Positions 11,090 through 21,357 of a stretch of 64,000 bases of DNA are shown one piece after another. A program made the translations under genes and the position numbers. Positions within the stretch are counted from its first letter, which is position 1, and each line of letters opens with the position of its first letter. Source of the DNA: Nemophila menziesii (lineage: Eukaryota > Streptophyta > Magnoliopsida > Boraginales > Hydrophyllaceae); assembly GCA_029959085.1 (NCBI GenBank), contig JARWIR010000002.1, positions 44,884,233 through 44,948,232 of the forward strand, written 5' to 3'. The notes under the pieces are model-generated. The model did no database searches. It was not told the DNA's origin and worked only from the letters and a program-made list of their open reading frames with translations.

Positions 11090-11700
11090 TTGGGTTAGCT
11101 CAACTAGTCATAACCCTGCTATTTTTTCAACACTTAAAACAGTGTGAAGTTAGAGGTATAGGGTACGAATCCTCTCCCTGAACATGAGTAATCTAGTTCC
11201 GTCTTACCATGGGGATACAGTCTCGCGTACTGCTCAAGTAAGTGTGCGACTCCATATGAGGACCTCCTTCCCTTCTGCCCACACTCCATTCACACGGTTC
11301 TCAAAACAGAGGAGGAAGGGTGGGCAGCAGGTACCACGAGCCCTCTGCCATTTGACCTCGTCCGAGAAGATTCATATCTAACACAACTATGCGGATATGA
11401 ACTCACCAGAAAGAGCGGTAATTTCTCCAAGAGCTGGTTACACATGTCAACCCCCCGGAGGTATAGCCGGTGAAGGCCAACTTAATTACATGGGAGGCAA
11501 AAAAGTTCATTATAATGATTTTGCTGTTGATACGCGGGTGATCCAGCAAACACCTGATCAATTCCACATCAGGCAGACACGCCTCCATACTCCTAATTCG
11601 AGACTAGTCATCACTAAGTTAGTCATGTTTTAGGAGGTGATTCGAACTCTATACTAACTAAAATAATGAGAGACAAGATCGTGACCAGTTGAGTTAACCC
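11090..11700. mobile_element. SINE-like element with inverted tRNA-type boxes at both ends
   Basis: The left end has a polymerase III box A-like TAGCTCAACTAG (11096-11107) and a box B-like GGTACGAATCC (11162-11172) on the plus strand. The right end has box B-like GAGTTCGAATC (11639-11649) and box A-like TAACTCAACTGG (11685-11696) on the minus strand. Between them is a markedly more GC-rich stretch with no credible protein. Each end resembles a tRNA-derived SINE head, so this is either one composite element with promoters facing inward or two SINEs inserted head to head. A folded cloverleaf with acceptor stem is not evident, so neither end is a working tRNA gene. It is duplicated at 55332-55942. 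Confidence 0.5.
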
Positions 11701-12769
11701 CAATGGTTTATTAATATAATGATATTTTTAACATTAAGTTTATCATATGATCCATTATTAGTCACTAAAGTGATCAAACTTGTATATATGAATTTTAATT
11801 TTTCTATATAAAAATGTATATTTATTTTAATTTAATATTGTTGTTGAACTTTAAGATTTTTCCATAGGTGAATTATTAACCAATATACATTGGACTATAT
11901 TATTGTATCTGAATATATTTATATATCTAAACATAGAGAATATATTTGATATTTAAATTTTTTACTAATAAAGAAATTATATTTATTTCTACCTTATGAT
12001 TGTGTGTTTATATATCTTCTTTAAATTGAAAAATTATCATACTATAATATTTACGGTTACATGTATCATATGATTGTACAATATATCATTTCATGAATTA
12101 CAAAAAGAAGTCGAGTACAAAAAAATTATCTTTAAAAGGATCTTGTTATTCTAAAATCTATAAGTCATATTTATGGTATCTCTTTTGATTGGATACTTAA
12201 AAAATTATTCCAAGAGAACTCATTATCACGACATAAAAAATATTTGAAAGGAAAATAAGGAAAAATTAACAAGATATATAATATGAATTAAAAATTAATG
12301 GATCAATTGTTAGTATTATTTTCATAAAGATTAAACTATTTACTTAATTAAAAAATTATCATTAAAATTATAATGGAAGATTTAATATGATTTATATGAA
12401 ATTTTTAGAATATTGGTTCAAGTCTATTAAGAAGGCTTACTTTATCTATTAGTTTGGAAAAAAGAAAACTTATCTTCACTAAAAACACTAACGGGTCTTA
12501 AAAACATCTCCTAAAGACCCAAAGACCCAACCATAAGTTTTATTATTAAATAAAAAAAATCTTAATTAAAGTATAATATTTTCAACCCTTATAATTTCAT
12601 ATTTAATACTAATTGGCTCAAAATTCTATATATATTTCATAAATGAAGAAAATCACAAAATTGATCTATTTTGTTAGATATGAACCACTTTATTGTGAGT
12701 TAATATGTAGTATACGTAAAAAAACCTAAATGCGTGGTATTTACATGGTTTAACATATTTTTTAATTGA
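11701..12769. other. AT-rich spacer before the CACTA element
   Basis: No gene or recognisable element found. It has a phrase 'ttagtcactaaagtgatcaaa' (about 11758) echoed near 19805, which suggests shared repeat ancestry of the two spacers. Confidence 0.55.
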
Positions 12770-12784
12770 TAACACTACTAGAAA

Positions 12785-13050
12785 TCGGCGATTTACCGAC
12801 GAGAAATCACCGGCGATTTACGGGTCGTCGGCGATCGTATAAGATTACCGACGACATGTTTGTCGCTAATATTTACCGACAAAACGCCGTCGTTAATAGT
12901 ATCGACTTCGTCGTTAATCAGTAGTTTTGAATTTTTAATTTTTTTAAACGTAAATTCGTCATCGCTAATGCGCACGACGACGTTTTTCGCCGTTAATTAG
13001 CGACGATTTATTAGAATTTCCGGCGAATTTACGTGTCGTCGGTAATTAAT
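12785..13050. repeat. CACTA 5' subterminal repeats
   Basis: Dense short motifs in both orientations: CCGACGA, TCGTCGG, CGTCGTTAAT, GCGACGA and ACCGGCGA. In En/Spm the comparable repeats bind the TNPA protein and are needed for transposition; that role is inferred here from position and density. Confidence 0.85.
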
Positions 13051-13798
13051 TAATGTATTTTTTAAAGGAAGCAGGTTTTTTATCTCATAAAACACCCACA
13101 CACACCCTAAAACACCTCCGAATTTCTCCCAAAAAATCCCAGAATTTTTTTTCTCCCCCCTAATTGATTCTCCAATTTGTCTTGCACCATTCCCGGGTCC
13201 ATAATCAAGGTGGGGCATTATCGTTATCCATTTTCATCACAAAATTTAAGGTAAATTCATGAAAATCCATGGTTTTAAAATATAAATTTTATTTTAGAAT
13301 TGTGTTTAAATGTTGATATATGATGTGATTAGGTGTATTAGTACATTGTCTAGATGGGTTGTGGTCATCAATCCTCTTCTTAACTATCTAATTCAAGGTA
13401 TTTTCAAGAAATTTCATGCTTTTTCATTTTTTTAATTGATATGTGTTAGTTTCTATAATTAGACATGATTAGGTTGATGAATTACATTTGATTTGGTTTA
13501 CTTTTTTATTATTATGTTTTGTAGTATGCATGTTTGGTTGTATTTAATTTTTTGTGTTCATATATTATTATTTGTTTTATTAATTATATGAAATTTATTA
13601 TCTATATATTGTGTTGTAATTTTATTTATTCAATGGTTTGTAATTTTATTCATTCAATGGGTTGTAATAATTATTCATTCAATGGTTTGTAATTTTTATT
13701 ATGTCATTTATTGTGTTGTAATTTTTATTCTTCTTTTTAATTGGGTTGTAATAATTATATATTTTATTTGTCTAGTTGTATAAAATTGTTGCGAACAG

Positions 13799-15757
13799 AT
13801 GAATCCGGATTTGGATAAGAGTTGGATCGATACAACTAATTAATATACGAAAGAATATGTATCTGGGGTTCTTCGTTTTATCGAATATGCAGAGAAAAAT
13901 GAAGATTGTACCACTGGTTTCATGTCTTGTCCGTATACGAAGTGTAATAATTACTCTCGAAAACCCATCGACGAAGTTAGGGCCCACCTTCTTAAACACG
14001 GTTTCAACAAAACATATTTTGTTTGGACAAAGCACGGGGAGAACGAGGTGGTAATTCCCGAGACAATTCAAGTACCAAACATAGATAGCGAAATGCATCG
14101 TGTTTATGAGGATGTGAGACAAAGTTACTATGTTGGTGGTCATCCTGGAGATATTGAAATGAGAGACGCACATCTTCCTAGTCAAAACAGTTTTGATTCA
14201 TTGTTCGAAGAATTGGAGACAGAATTATATCCTGGTTGTACAGCGATGAGTTCATTGAATTTCATTGCCAAGCTTATGCACGTAAAAGTAAAGAACAAGT
14301 GGAGTAACACATCATTCTCCAAGCTATTAGAGTTGGTTGGCTTGTTTTACCGAAACCTCACAACTTGCCCGATTCTTACGAAGCATGCAACAAGAAACAT
14401 AAAAGTTTGGGCATGGGGTATGTTAGTATCGATGTTTGTTTGAATGATTGTGCAATCTTTTACAAGGAGAATAAAAAACTTGACAATTGTCCAGTATGTG
14501 GTGAATCAAGATATGACCCGAAGAAGGGTAACAAAGTACCGCATAAGAAGCTTCGTTACTTTCCGATTGCTCCGAGATTGCAGCGACTATACGCATCGAA
14601 ACACACTGCTGAAGAAATGATTTGGCACCATACCGGAAGAAGTTCCGATCCAGATGTGTTGCGTCATCCGGTTGATGGTGATAGTTGGAAGAGATTTGCA
14701 GCGCTACATCCTGAGTTCGCCAGTGAACCTCGGAATGTATATTTGGGCCTTGGACTCAATGGGTTTTGTCCGTTCTCCATGCAGAACAACTCCTACAGTA
14801 TGTGGCCTATCATATTGACCGTCTACAACTTGCCACCATGGACATGCATGAAGGAGACCACATTTCAGCTTTGTTTGTTAATTCCGGGTCCCCGCTCACC
14901 CGGAAAGGACATGTATGTCTTTCTCCGCCCTATTATAGACGAGTTGGACATGTTGTGGAGAACAGGTATCCATACGTATGACGCCCACACGAAGCAAATG
15001 TTTTTAATGAAGGTTTGTGTGTTGTCCACCACCAATGATTACGCCGCTCGGTCATACGCTTCAGGATGGTCGGGTCAAGGTTACATGGCTTGCCCAGAAT
15101 GCATGGATTCCACTCCTTCGTTGAAGGTGAGGAAAGGGGTCGTTTACTTTGATCATAGACGTTGGTTACCTATCAAACATGATCTCAGAGATGATACGGT
15201 TTCGTACAAAGAAACTGATAAACGTGCCCCACCGAGGAAACATAGTCTTGCTAGTATTCAGACACAGCTAGATGGGCTTCCGATTGTGTTTCCCGGTAAA
15301 CAAAAGGATTTCGGGGGCAAGTTGACAAAAAAAACAGGTCCGCGTGAGACAAACTGGAAAAAAAAGAGTATTTTTTATCGTTTACCGTATTGGTTAGCAA
15401 ATTTGTTAAAACATAACATCGATGTAATGCATTGCGAGAAGAATGTGTGCAACATTGCTTGGTACGGTTATAGGAGTTGATGGTAAAATAAACAAAGATA
15501 ACGTGAAGGCGCGAATGGATCTTATGGATTTGGGAATTAGAAAGGAGTTGTGGATCTCATCCGAAGAAGGTAAGACGATACTAAAGCGAGGAAAGTATAC
15601 GTTATCAGCGGAGAAGAGGAAAATTTTTCTCGAGTGGTTACGGGCACAAAGGTTTCCAGATGGTTTCGCGTCTAGTTTGAGGAATAATGTTCACATTGAT
15701 ACGGGAAAGATTATTGGAATGAAATCGCATGATTGTTACGTTATGATGCAGTATCTC
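13799..15757 (+). pseudogene. TNP2-like CACTA transposase, N-terminal and central part (frameshifted, C-terminus deleted)
   Basis: The start at 13799 (MNPDLDKSWID) opens the transposase-associated domain, with MSCPYTKCNNYSRKP and HGFNKTYFVWTKHGE, but a TAA at 13841-13843, shared with copy B, interrupts it. A single-base loss near 14341 shifts frame. The Transposase_21 (TNP2) core follows at about 14365-15450: CPVCGESRYDPKKG, YFPIAPRLQRLY, HHTGRSSDPDVLRHPVDGD, LGLGLNGFCPF, LPPWTCMKETTFQL, IPGPRSPGKDMYVFLRP. Loss of two bases near 15454 (CNIAW where copy B has CNSLLG) shifts frame again. At about 15755, after KSHDCYVMMQYLF, the remaining TNP2 sequence normally present is missing and the next gene begins. 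It cannot make an active transposase. Confidence 0.9.
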
Positions 15758-17061
15758 TTTGTTTGTTGTACCCCCCATTTACAAACAGTGGATAGAGGTC
15801 CCCGAAGGTCGGATAGGGGGTATTTACAGCCGTCTTCAAGAATTTTTTGACGTGGAGGGGTGGAGGAGAAGAGGTGACTGGGAGGACATTTCCGAAAAGC
15901 TGAACAGTATGTCCTCGGCCTGCTATCGGAGATGGAAATCCGACTTGAAGTCGGATTACTAAAACAACGGTCTCGCTCCCCCGGATGTTAAACCCGAGTA
16001 TTGTGCTATTTCCAAGAAGAATTGGGACGATCAGAATGCCCAGGTAACAAAAAAAATTATTTATTACATCTAGTTTTCGTTATTTATTAGATTTATAACT
16101 TTTTTTTTAATTATTTGTAGGCCCAGGCGGAGATTAATCGGAAAAACCGGGAGCAGCAGACTAGTTCGAGTAGGGCTGGGTCTCGGAATCTATCCCAGAC
16201 TAGGGAGGTTATTATGGAGGTATAATTACATTTAATAAAAATATAATTTAGTATCTTAATAATTTATTTATGTTTAGTTATTTAATATTTGGTATTGAAA
16301 ATTGTATAGGGGACGCTTAAGACCGTGACGAAGGAGCCGATGATTTTCACGGACGAAGAAACCCAAGAGGAGATGGAGCTTCCTCCATTGAGCGGCTACA
16401 TCGATCATCTTGCATACGATTCGGCTAGTGACAGCTATCGGGACGCACGATTAGAAAAAGCTATAAGTTTTTTTTTCATTACTTAAAAATTTTATTTTTT
16501 ACTTTACTTTGATATTAATCTAATTTATTTTTAAATTAAATATAATTACAGGCTGTTTTACGGGAGAAGATGCAGAAGAAGGTTGTGGAGGCTGCAGCCG
16601 AGGGCACCGAGATTACTACAGAGGAGCAGATGGATGCGATTTTAGAGACCATTATGGAGGTCATGGCCCCACCGAAGACAAGACATTGGGTGCCTACCAT
16701 TGGACCTGTCCGGAAGAAATCACGGAAACAAACAAAAGCCGATGCTGCGAGCGAGGAGCTACTGAAGGCGATGTTCGCAGGCATGAACGAGCTTCGAGTA
16801 AAACAAGGACTTGAGCCTATACCAGATCCATCCTCCACATCGACCAGGCCCACTGCTTCTTCGAGCCAGTCGAGTCAGCCTCCGAGCTTAATGGACATGC
16901 TCTTAGATACGATAAATGGTATGAGGATGGCTCAAGGACTAGCCACGGTCGCCCACCCCCAGCCCCCCAGCCGCCCCCGAGAAGGAGTCCCGAGGAACGA
17001 GGAGATGAAGAGGATGATGATGATGATGCTTAGTTTGAGTTGGTATTTGTTTATGTTTTAG
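15758..17061 (+). pseudogene. Transposase_24-like CACTA protein (TNPA-type accessory), degraded
   Basis: Opens with IYKQWIEVPEGRIGGIYSR and WEDISEKLNSMSSACYRRWK, then a TAA at 15960-15962 not present in copy B. Further exons follow: intron 16044-16120 (CAG|gtaaca ... ttgtag|GCCCAGG) and intron 16220-16309 (GAG|gtataa ... tatag|GGGACG). Exon two gives RKNREQQTSSSRAGSR, the hallmark of the plant Transposase_24 family. The next donor, GCTAGT|gtaag in copy B, is lost near 16465 by a 4-base deletion. The last exon, from 16552, encodes a Glu/Lys-rich helical stretch and a Ser/Pro-rich tail (PSSTSTRPTASSSQSSQPP). Such proteins are thought to bind subterminal repeats. Confidence 0.8.
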
Positions 17062-17339
17062 TTGGTTTGTAATAATTTGACTTTTGATTGGGTTTTTTTA
17101 GACTTTTGTTTGGTGTGTTTGAATTCTGTTGACTGCTTATGACTTTACGTAAGACTTTTTTTACGGTTTTAATTGTGATTCAGTTTTTTCTATTAATTAT
17201 TGAATTTTATTCGTATTATATTTATAATAAAAACAAACCTCAAATCAAAACAAAACAAAAATAATTAAAACAGAATCAAAATAAATTGTATTTTAAAATT
17301 TTTTTAAAAAAAAAATTGAATTTTAAAATTTAAAAAAAA

Positions 17340-17782
17340 AAATTACCGACGATATTCATTGTATTTACGACGACATTCATCATTTGAATGTCGTCGTTAA
17401 TTCTTAAAAAAAATAATTATTTAATCCTGATTTAAATTAAAAAAAACAAAAAAAAAAATAGCGACAACCTTTCGTCGCTAATAATTGTCGGCAAATTGAA
17501 TATAAAAAAAAGAATAAAGAAATTCAATTATCGGCACGGAAAAAAAAAGAAAAACAAAATGCATTTTACCGGCGAGCTTGCCGTCGGTAATCTCACCAAT
17601 CAACGACGACGTCGTTCCGTCGGTAAGATTGCCGACGAACACTGCTTCATTCGCCGGTAAGTCTTGATTTACCGACCAATTTCTAGGAACGACGTGTTAG
17701 CGACGATTCGTCGTCGCTAATTACGTTTAGCGACGAATTATCGGAGTTTACCGACGAGACGTGTCGTCGGTAAACAATCGAA
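17340..17782. repeat. CACTA 3' subterminal repeats
   Basis: Counterpart of the 5' repeats: clustered CGACGA, CGTCGCTAA, CCGTCGGTAA and ACCGACGA motifs running to the 3' TIR. The part nearest the coding region (17200-17460) is mostly A-rich and T-rich. Confidence 0.85.
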
Positions 17783-17796
17783 TTCTAGTAGTGTAA

Positions 17797-18560
17797 TACA
17801 AGATTTGAAAATAAAATTTAGTGAAAAGATTATTATTATCCAACGGTGTTGTTGATTATATATAATTAATTCACACAAAGTCACTAAATTGAGATTTTGA
17901 AATCCTTTTATATCGATAATGCATATTTATGACGTTGAGTTTATTAACTAATATATAATCTAAATGATAATAAAGTCATCATAAATTATTTGCTCGACTT
18001 ATGTTAAGAATTAAGATTGCCGCTAACCAAGTTATATTAAATAATATTTTATGAATCCATGATAATTTAACTAATTCACATATGAGTTTTGATATCTTTT
18101 TAAACATGTTAAATATAGTTTTCACTGAAAATAATTTTACAATATATTTTTTTATACAATTCTCAAAAGTGAATATTTAATTTTATATATATATATATAT
18201 ATTTATTTATTTATTGTTACTTTCATACTTTGGTATAAAAGATTTGATCATATTTCAAAAGAAAAAATATTTTATTTTATGTATGACATGTTTTTGTCAA
18301 AAATAAAAGTAAGAATTGTGTAGACTACAATAAGAAGAAAGCAAACAATATAGTTTATAGGTTCATATGCGAACACCTATAACTTTTGAGTATGTGAGTG
18401 AGGTGGTTGTCTCGTAGTATTCATACATTGTATGTTATTTAATCAAAACTACCGTACAACTGTATTATTTTAACATAACACATAACACAAATATACGCCT
18501 AGCTCAAATCAATTAGAATAACAAAACAGTGTTCTATAATTTAAACAAAATAATAACCCA
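17797..18560. other. AT-rich spacer
   Basis: No gene recognised. Includes a short (TA)n tract at about 18184-18202, which is longer in copy B (about 62427-62458). Confidence 0.55.
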
Positions 18561-18865
18561 AACAATTAATAAATCAACCTAAAAAATAAGATCTTAGAAG
18601 TATGGTTAAGCCATAGATCTATAGCTAAAGACCCTAATAATAGAGGGATAGGATGAAGCAGAGGAGATTGCCGCTCTACAGCTTCTTCTTGTGTTCCTCT
18701 ACAAGACAACCTGCTTCTCTGGGTGATAAAGTTTGATACTAAGGACTCATATTCAAGTAAAGACATGTTTACAAAGGTAAGTAGGTATATTTATAGTAGG
18801 TAGGTCGAAATCTTTGAGTGTGAGCTAACTTATTGAAGTCCTAATCCAACTCAAATTCGTATTCC
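18561..18865. other. Unassigned region with a 66-codon open stretch on the minus strand
   Basis: A minus-strand frame at 18566-18766 stays open in both duplicates despite several changes, but I recognise no protein in it. The composition (LLHPIPLLLGSLAIDL) and the adjacent 'tatatttatagtaggtagg' remind me of LTR U3/R sequences. I regard it as probably non-coding. Confidence 0.25.
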
Positions 18866-19345
18866 TACTACAAGAAAACTGTTAGTTAGTGACGTTTTTC
18901 AGCGACACGATGCGATTGCTTCCCCAAAAAAAATAATTAGGTCGCAAGTTCAAAAGCATCCTTATATTCATGTATGTCTACACAATTGTTTATAAGTCAC
19001 TAAATAGACATTAATTAGGGACGCAATTAGTTACACATCGATATTATATTTGTTATAGCGACACATTTATTGCACGTATCTATGTCTCTATTTTAACACG
19101 ACGCATGTACGTAAGCTTCGTTAATATACTCTATTAAAGCGTCGATATTGATACACTAAATAGGGGACGCATCTATTAAAGCATCATGTTGAATATGTTT
19201 TAACGACACTTTTATTGCACGCGTCCCTGTTTATTATTTAACTTGACCTATTATATGTAAGCATTGATATTGATATTCTAAATAAGGGACTGATTTAGTT
19301 ATGCGTCGGCAATATCGATACACATAATAAGGTAAGTCGGTAGTA
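18866..19345 (+). mobile_element. Relic of a second CACTA family (subterminal region)
   Basis: Starts with CTACTACAAGAAAACTG, close to the CACTACAAGAAAA terminus common in plant CACTA elements. It is followed by spaced short motifs of AGCGACAC, GGGACGCA, GCGTCG and TTAGTGACG type. No coding part and no matching far end were found, so only a decayed end or a small non-autonomous element remains. The copy B counterpart is at about 63111-63595. Confidence 0.5.
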
Positions 19346-20060
19346 TTTTTTCAATACATAAATAAATTATTAAACTATATATTAATAGTATAATATTTGA
19401 TTTTTTAGTTAAAATAATTTATTATAATAATATATTTACACATATAAACTATCTGTATATAATTCTTAAAATTATTTTCTAATTTTTAAATTTATTATTT
19501 AAATAAAAATATAATAAATATATAATTTTTAGTCATTCATGAAGAATTGTATGAGAATGATTATTCTATCATTCTCACAGTCAACATACCTTCATGTTAT
19601 ATTAATTCAAATATTATAAAAAAAGATTCTAGTTTAAAAATAAAACAAATATATTATTCGAGGGTCTAGATAAAAAGTTTGACAACCATAGAAGGAAAAG
19701 GTTTGAAGGCTTATATGTAAATAAAATAGAAATTAAAAGATCATCTTGTTTATAAATTTTATCTTAAAAATTAATAGTATGCTAAACATCATAATATAAT
19801 AGTTTGTTAGTCACTAAAGTGACAAATTCAAAAAAATTTAAATGTATTTTTTAATGGTTTTTATCAAACAGAAATCTTTAATATGATACATGATGAGTTA
19901 CTTAAGTAATCATTAAACTATATTACATATATTGATTTTACTTTTTTCTATTAAAATATGTAATAAATTTATCTAACTAGTAATTTGATAATTTTGTTGA
20001 ACTTTAGGATTCGTTCAAAGGTGAATCAATAACCAATGTATACTAAAGAAAAATGAATTA
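19346..20060. other. AT-rich spacer; copy A homology last seen at 19752
   Basis: No gene. Contains a short inverted repeat, GAGAATGATtattctATCATTCTC, at about 19553-19577. The point 19752 corresponds to the last base of the window in copy B, so it is not a real breakpoint. Confidence 0.55.
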
Positions 20061-20061
20061 T

Positions 20062-20290
20062 TTAAAGTATCAAAACAAGCAAGGGTATTATCAAAACATT
20101 CTTGCCATCCATCTGTGTGTCACCGGAAGAACCAACAACATCAAAATTTTGCATCAAATCATCAAACACAATTAGTATTTCTTCCTCGAAAACACGGGTT
20201 GAATTAACCATGAGAACTTGTTTTTTTTCACCGTGTTTTGTCCAAGTTTTATACGTTGACAAAAAACTATACCTTAAGTACAAAACCTTT
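20062..20290 (-). pseudogene. CACTA transposase-associated-domain fragment
   Basis: The minus-strand reading YKTWTKHGEKKQVLM ... VFDDLMQNFDVVGSSGDTQM parallels the domain in the intact CACTA element (YFVWTKHGENEVV ... VYEDVRQSYYVGGHPGDIEM). Only about 60 residues remain and no neighbouring transposase core was found. Orientation is opposite to the 12.8-17.8 kb element. It probably belongs to the same relic as the motif cluster just to its right. Confidence 0.6.
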
Positions 20291-20609
20291 AATTATTTAA
20301 ACAACGCGTACATGGACTAATAATAAAACTTGTTCTATCCACTGAAATTTTCGCAAACTTAATAAAATTCATCACCCCCACCAGTTGTTAAGTATTTACC
20401 CTATTTTTGATTTAGTCCAACTTTTTTTGCTAAACGACTAAATTTAAGAAAACATATAATTTATAAATTAGTAGGAAAAAACGATACATAAATGAATTAT
20501 GTAACATATAAAAATCGTATATTCTACCATTTATATAACACACTTTAATAAATTCATAGTAAAAAAATAATTTAATAATAATTATACAATGATTTAAAAT
20601 AAAATAAAT

Positions 20610-20890
20610 CTAGTGGAGGTCGAGGTAGGGTTCTCTAGTGGATAAGCGACGACCGTTTAGTAGCGTGAATTGTTAATTCAGAAGATACTATAGGTGTTAA
20701 GGGCGGGAAATGTTTGAATGGGGTTTTAAAATTCCAAATTTAACAAGCACGTTGGTTATATTTCACGTAGGTCATTAGAAACGATGTCAAGTTATTATTA
20801 ATGCTTTTAATTTTTGTCGCTAGAGACCTTACCATCGACGATTATAAGTTGTTGCTAAGAATTATCGCCAACATGAAAATATTTTCTTTC
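20610..20890. repeat. CACTA-type subterminal repeat relic
   Basis: Contains AAGCGACGACCG, TTTTTGTCGCTAGAGACC, ATCGACGAT and TTGTTGCTAAG, the GTCGCTA(A/G)AGA motif family also seen near 22700-23040, 34240-34470 and 42400-42760. No TIR could be fixed. Lies beside the transposase fragment at 20062-20290. Confidence 0.45.
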
Positions 20891-21357
20891 GTTGAATTTC
20901 TGTGGAGATGCCATCATCCATAGAAATTAAATGAAGAAACCAAATTTTTAATGAACTCATAAGAACAATATAATACATGTTTTATTTCCCTAATTATATA
21001 TGTATATGTTAATTGACAAAAAAGATTTCACATAATTTGAATTTACTGGATGTAAATAACATAAATAAAATAATATTGATAAGTAATCTAATAGGTGAGA
21101 AGGAATAGGTAATTTATTTTTTCTCCTTCTTGAGCTTCCACGTGTTATATATGTTATATTAACTTTAGTCAATACATTGGGGCTATGTAGGAGGATATAC
21201 ATTCTAATTGAGTTTCAGTTCAAAAGAACTTTTAATATCACATGGGTATGAGAAAAAACGACATGACCGCAAACGTGGGAAACTTCTTTATAACTATAGG
21301 TAGGAAAAAAACTTCAATATAAATTTCACTTATGGAACATATGGCTAAATATCGAAT
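20891..21357. other. AT-rich spacer
   Basis: I see no gene or repeat here that I can support. Confidence 0.5.

Larger units (their letters stand above)
12773..17793 (+). mobile_element. CACTA (En/Spm) DNA transposon with intact TIRs and TAA target-site duplication
   Basis: Begins CACTACTAGAA and ends TTCTAGTAGTG, an 11-bp perfect terminal inverted repeat. It is flanked by TAA at 12770-12772 and TAA at 17794-17796, the 3-bp duplication typical of this superfamily. Both ends carry many short subterminal repeats of CCGACGA/TCGTCGG type. It encodes plus-strand remains of a TNP2-like transposase followed by a Transposase_24-like protein. At 5021 bp it is shorter than autonomous CACTA elements, and the coding part lacks the C-terminal half of TNP2, so it is an internally deleted, non-autonomous element that could only have moved in trans. 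Confidence 0.95.
1..19752 (+). repeat. Segmental duplication, copy A (left end outside window)
   Basis: This stretch recurs in the same orientation at 44314-64000. The offset is 44313 over the first 6 kb, 44309 near 7.3 kb, 44283 near 8.8 kb, 44242 from 9.7 to 15 kb and 44248 at the right end. The larger shifts are explained by shorter (TA)n tracts in copy B. In the first 180 bases I count four substitutions, and other stretches look about 97-99% identical. All nested elements and their flanks are shared, so they were in place before the duplication. The left boundary lies before base 1. The right boundary cannot be seen because copy B reaches the window end. Confidence 0.97.

Noticed and set aside
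11096..11172. Possible tRNA gene
   Set aside because: Box A and box B motifs are present, but the acceptor stem and anticodon arm do not form. A tRNA-derived SINE head fits better.
11184..11633. Two overlapping-strand open stretches in the GC-rich unit
   Set aside because: No domain or codon pattern. Open in both strands because of composition, and lying between the SINE-like ends.
13772..14185. 137-codon minus-strand frame
   Set aside because: Antisense shadow of the transposase-associated domain, conserved in copy B only because the DNA is duplicated.
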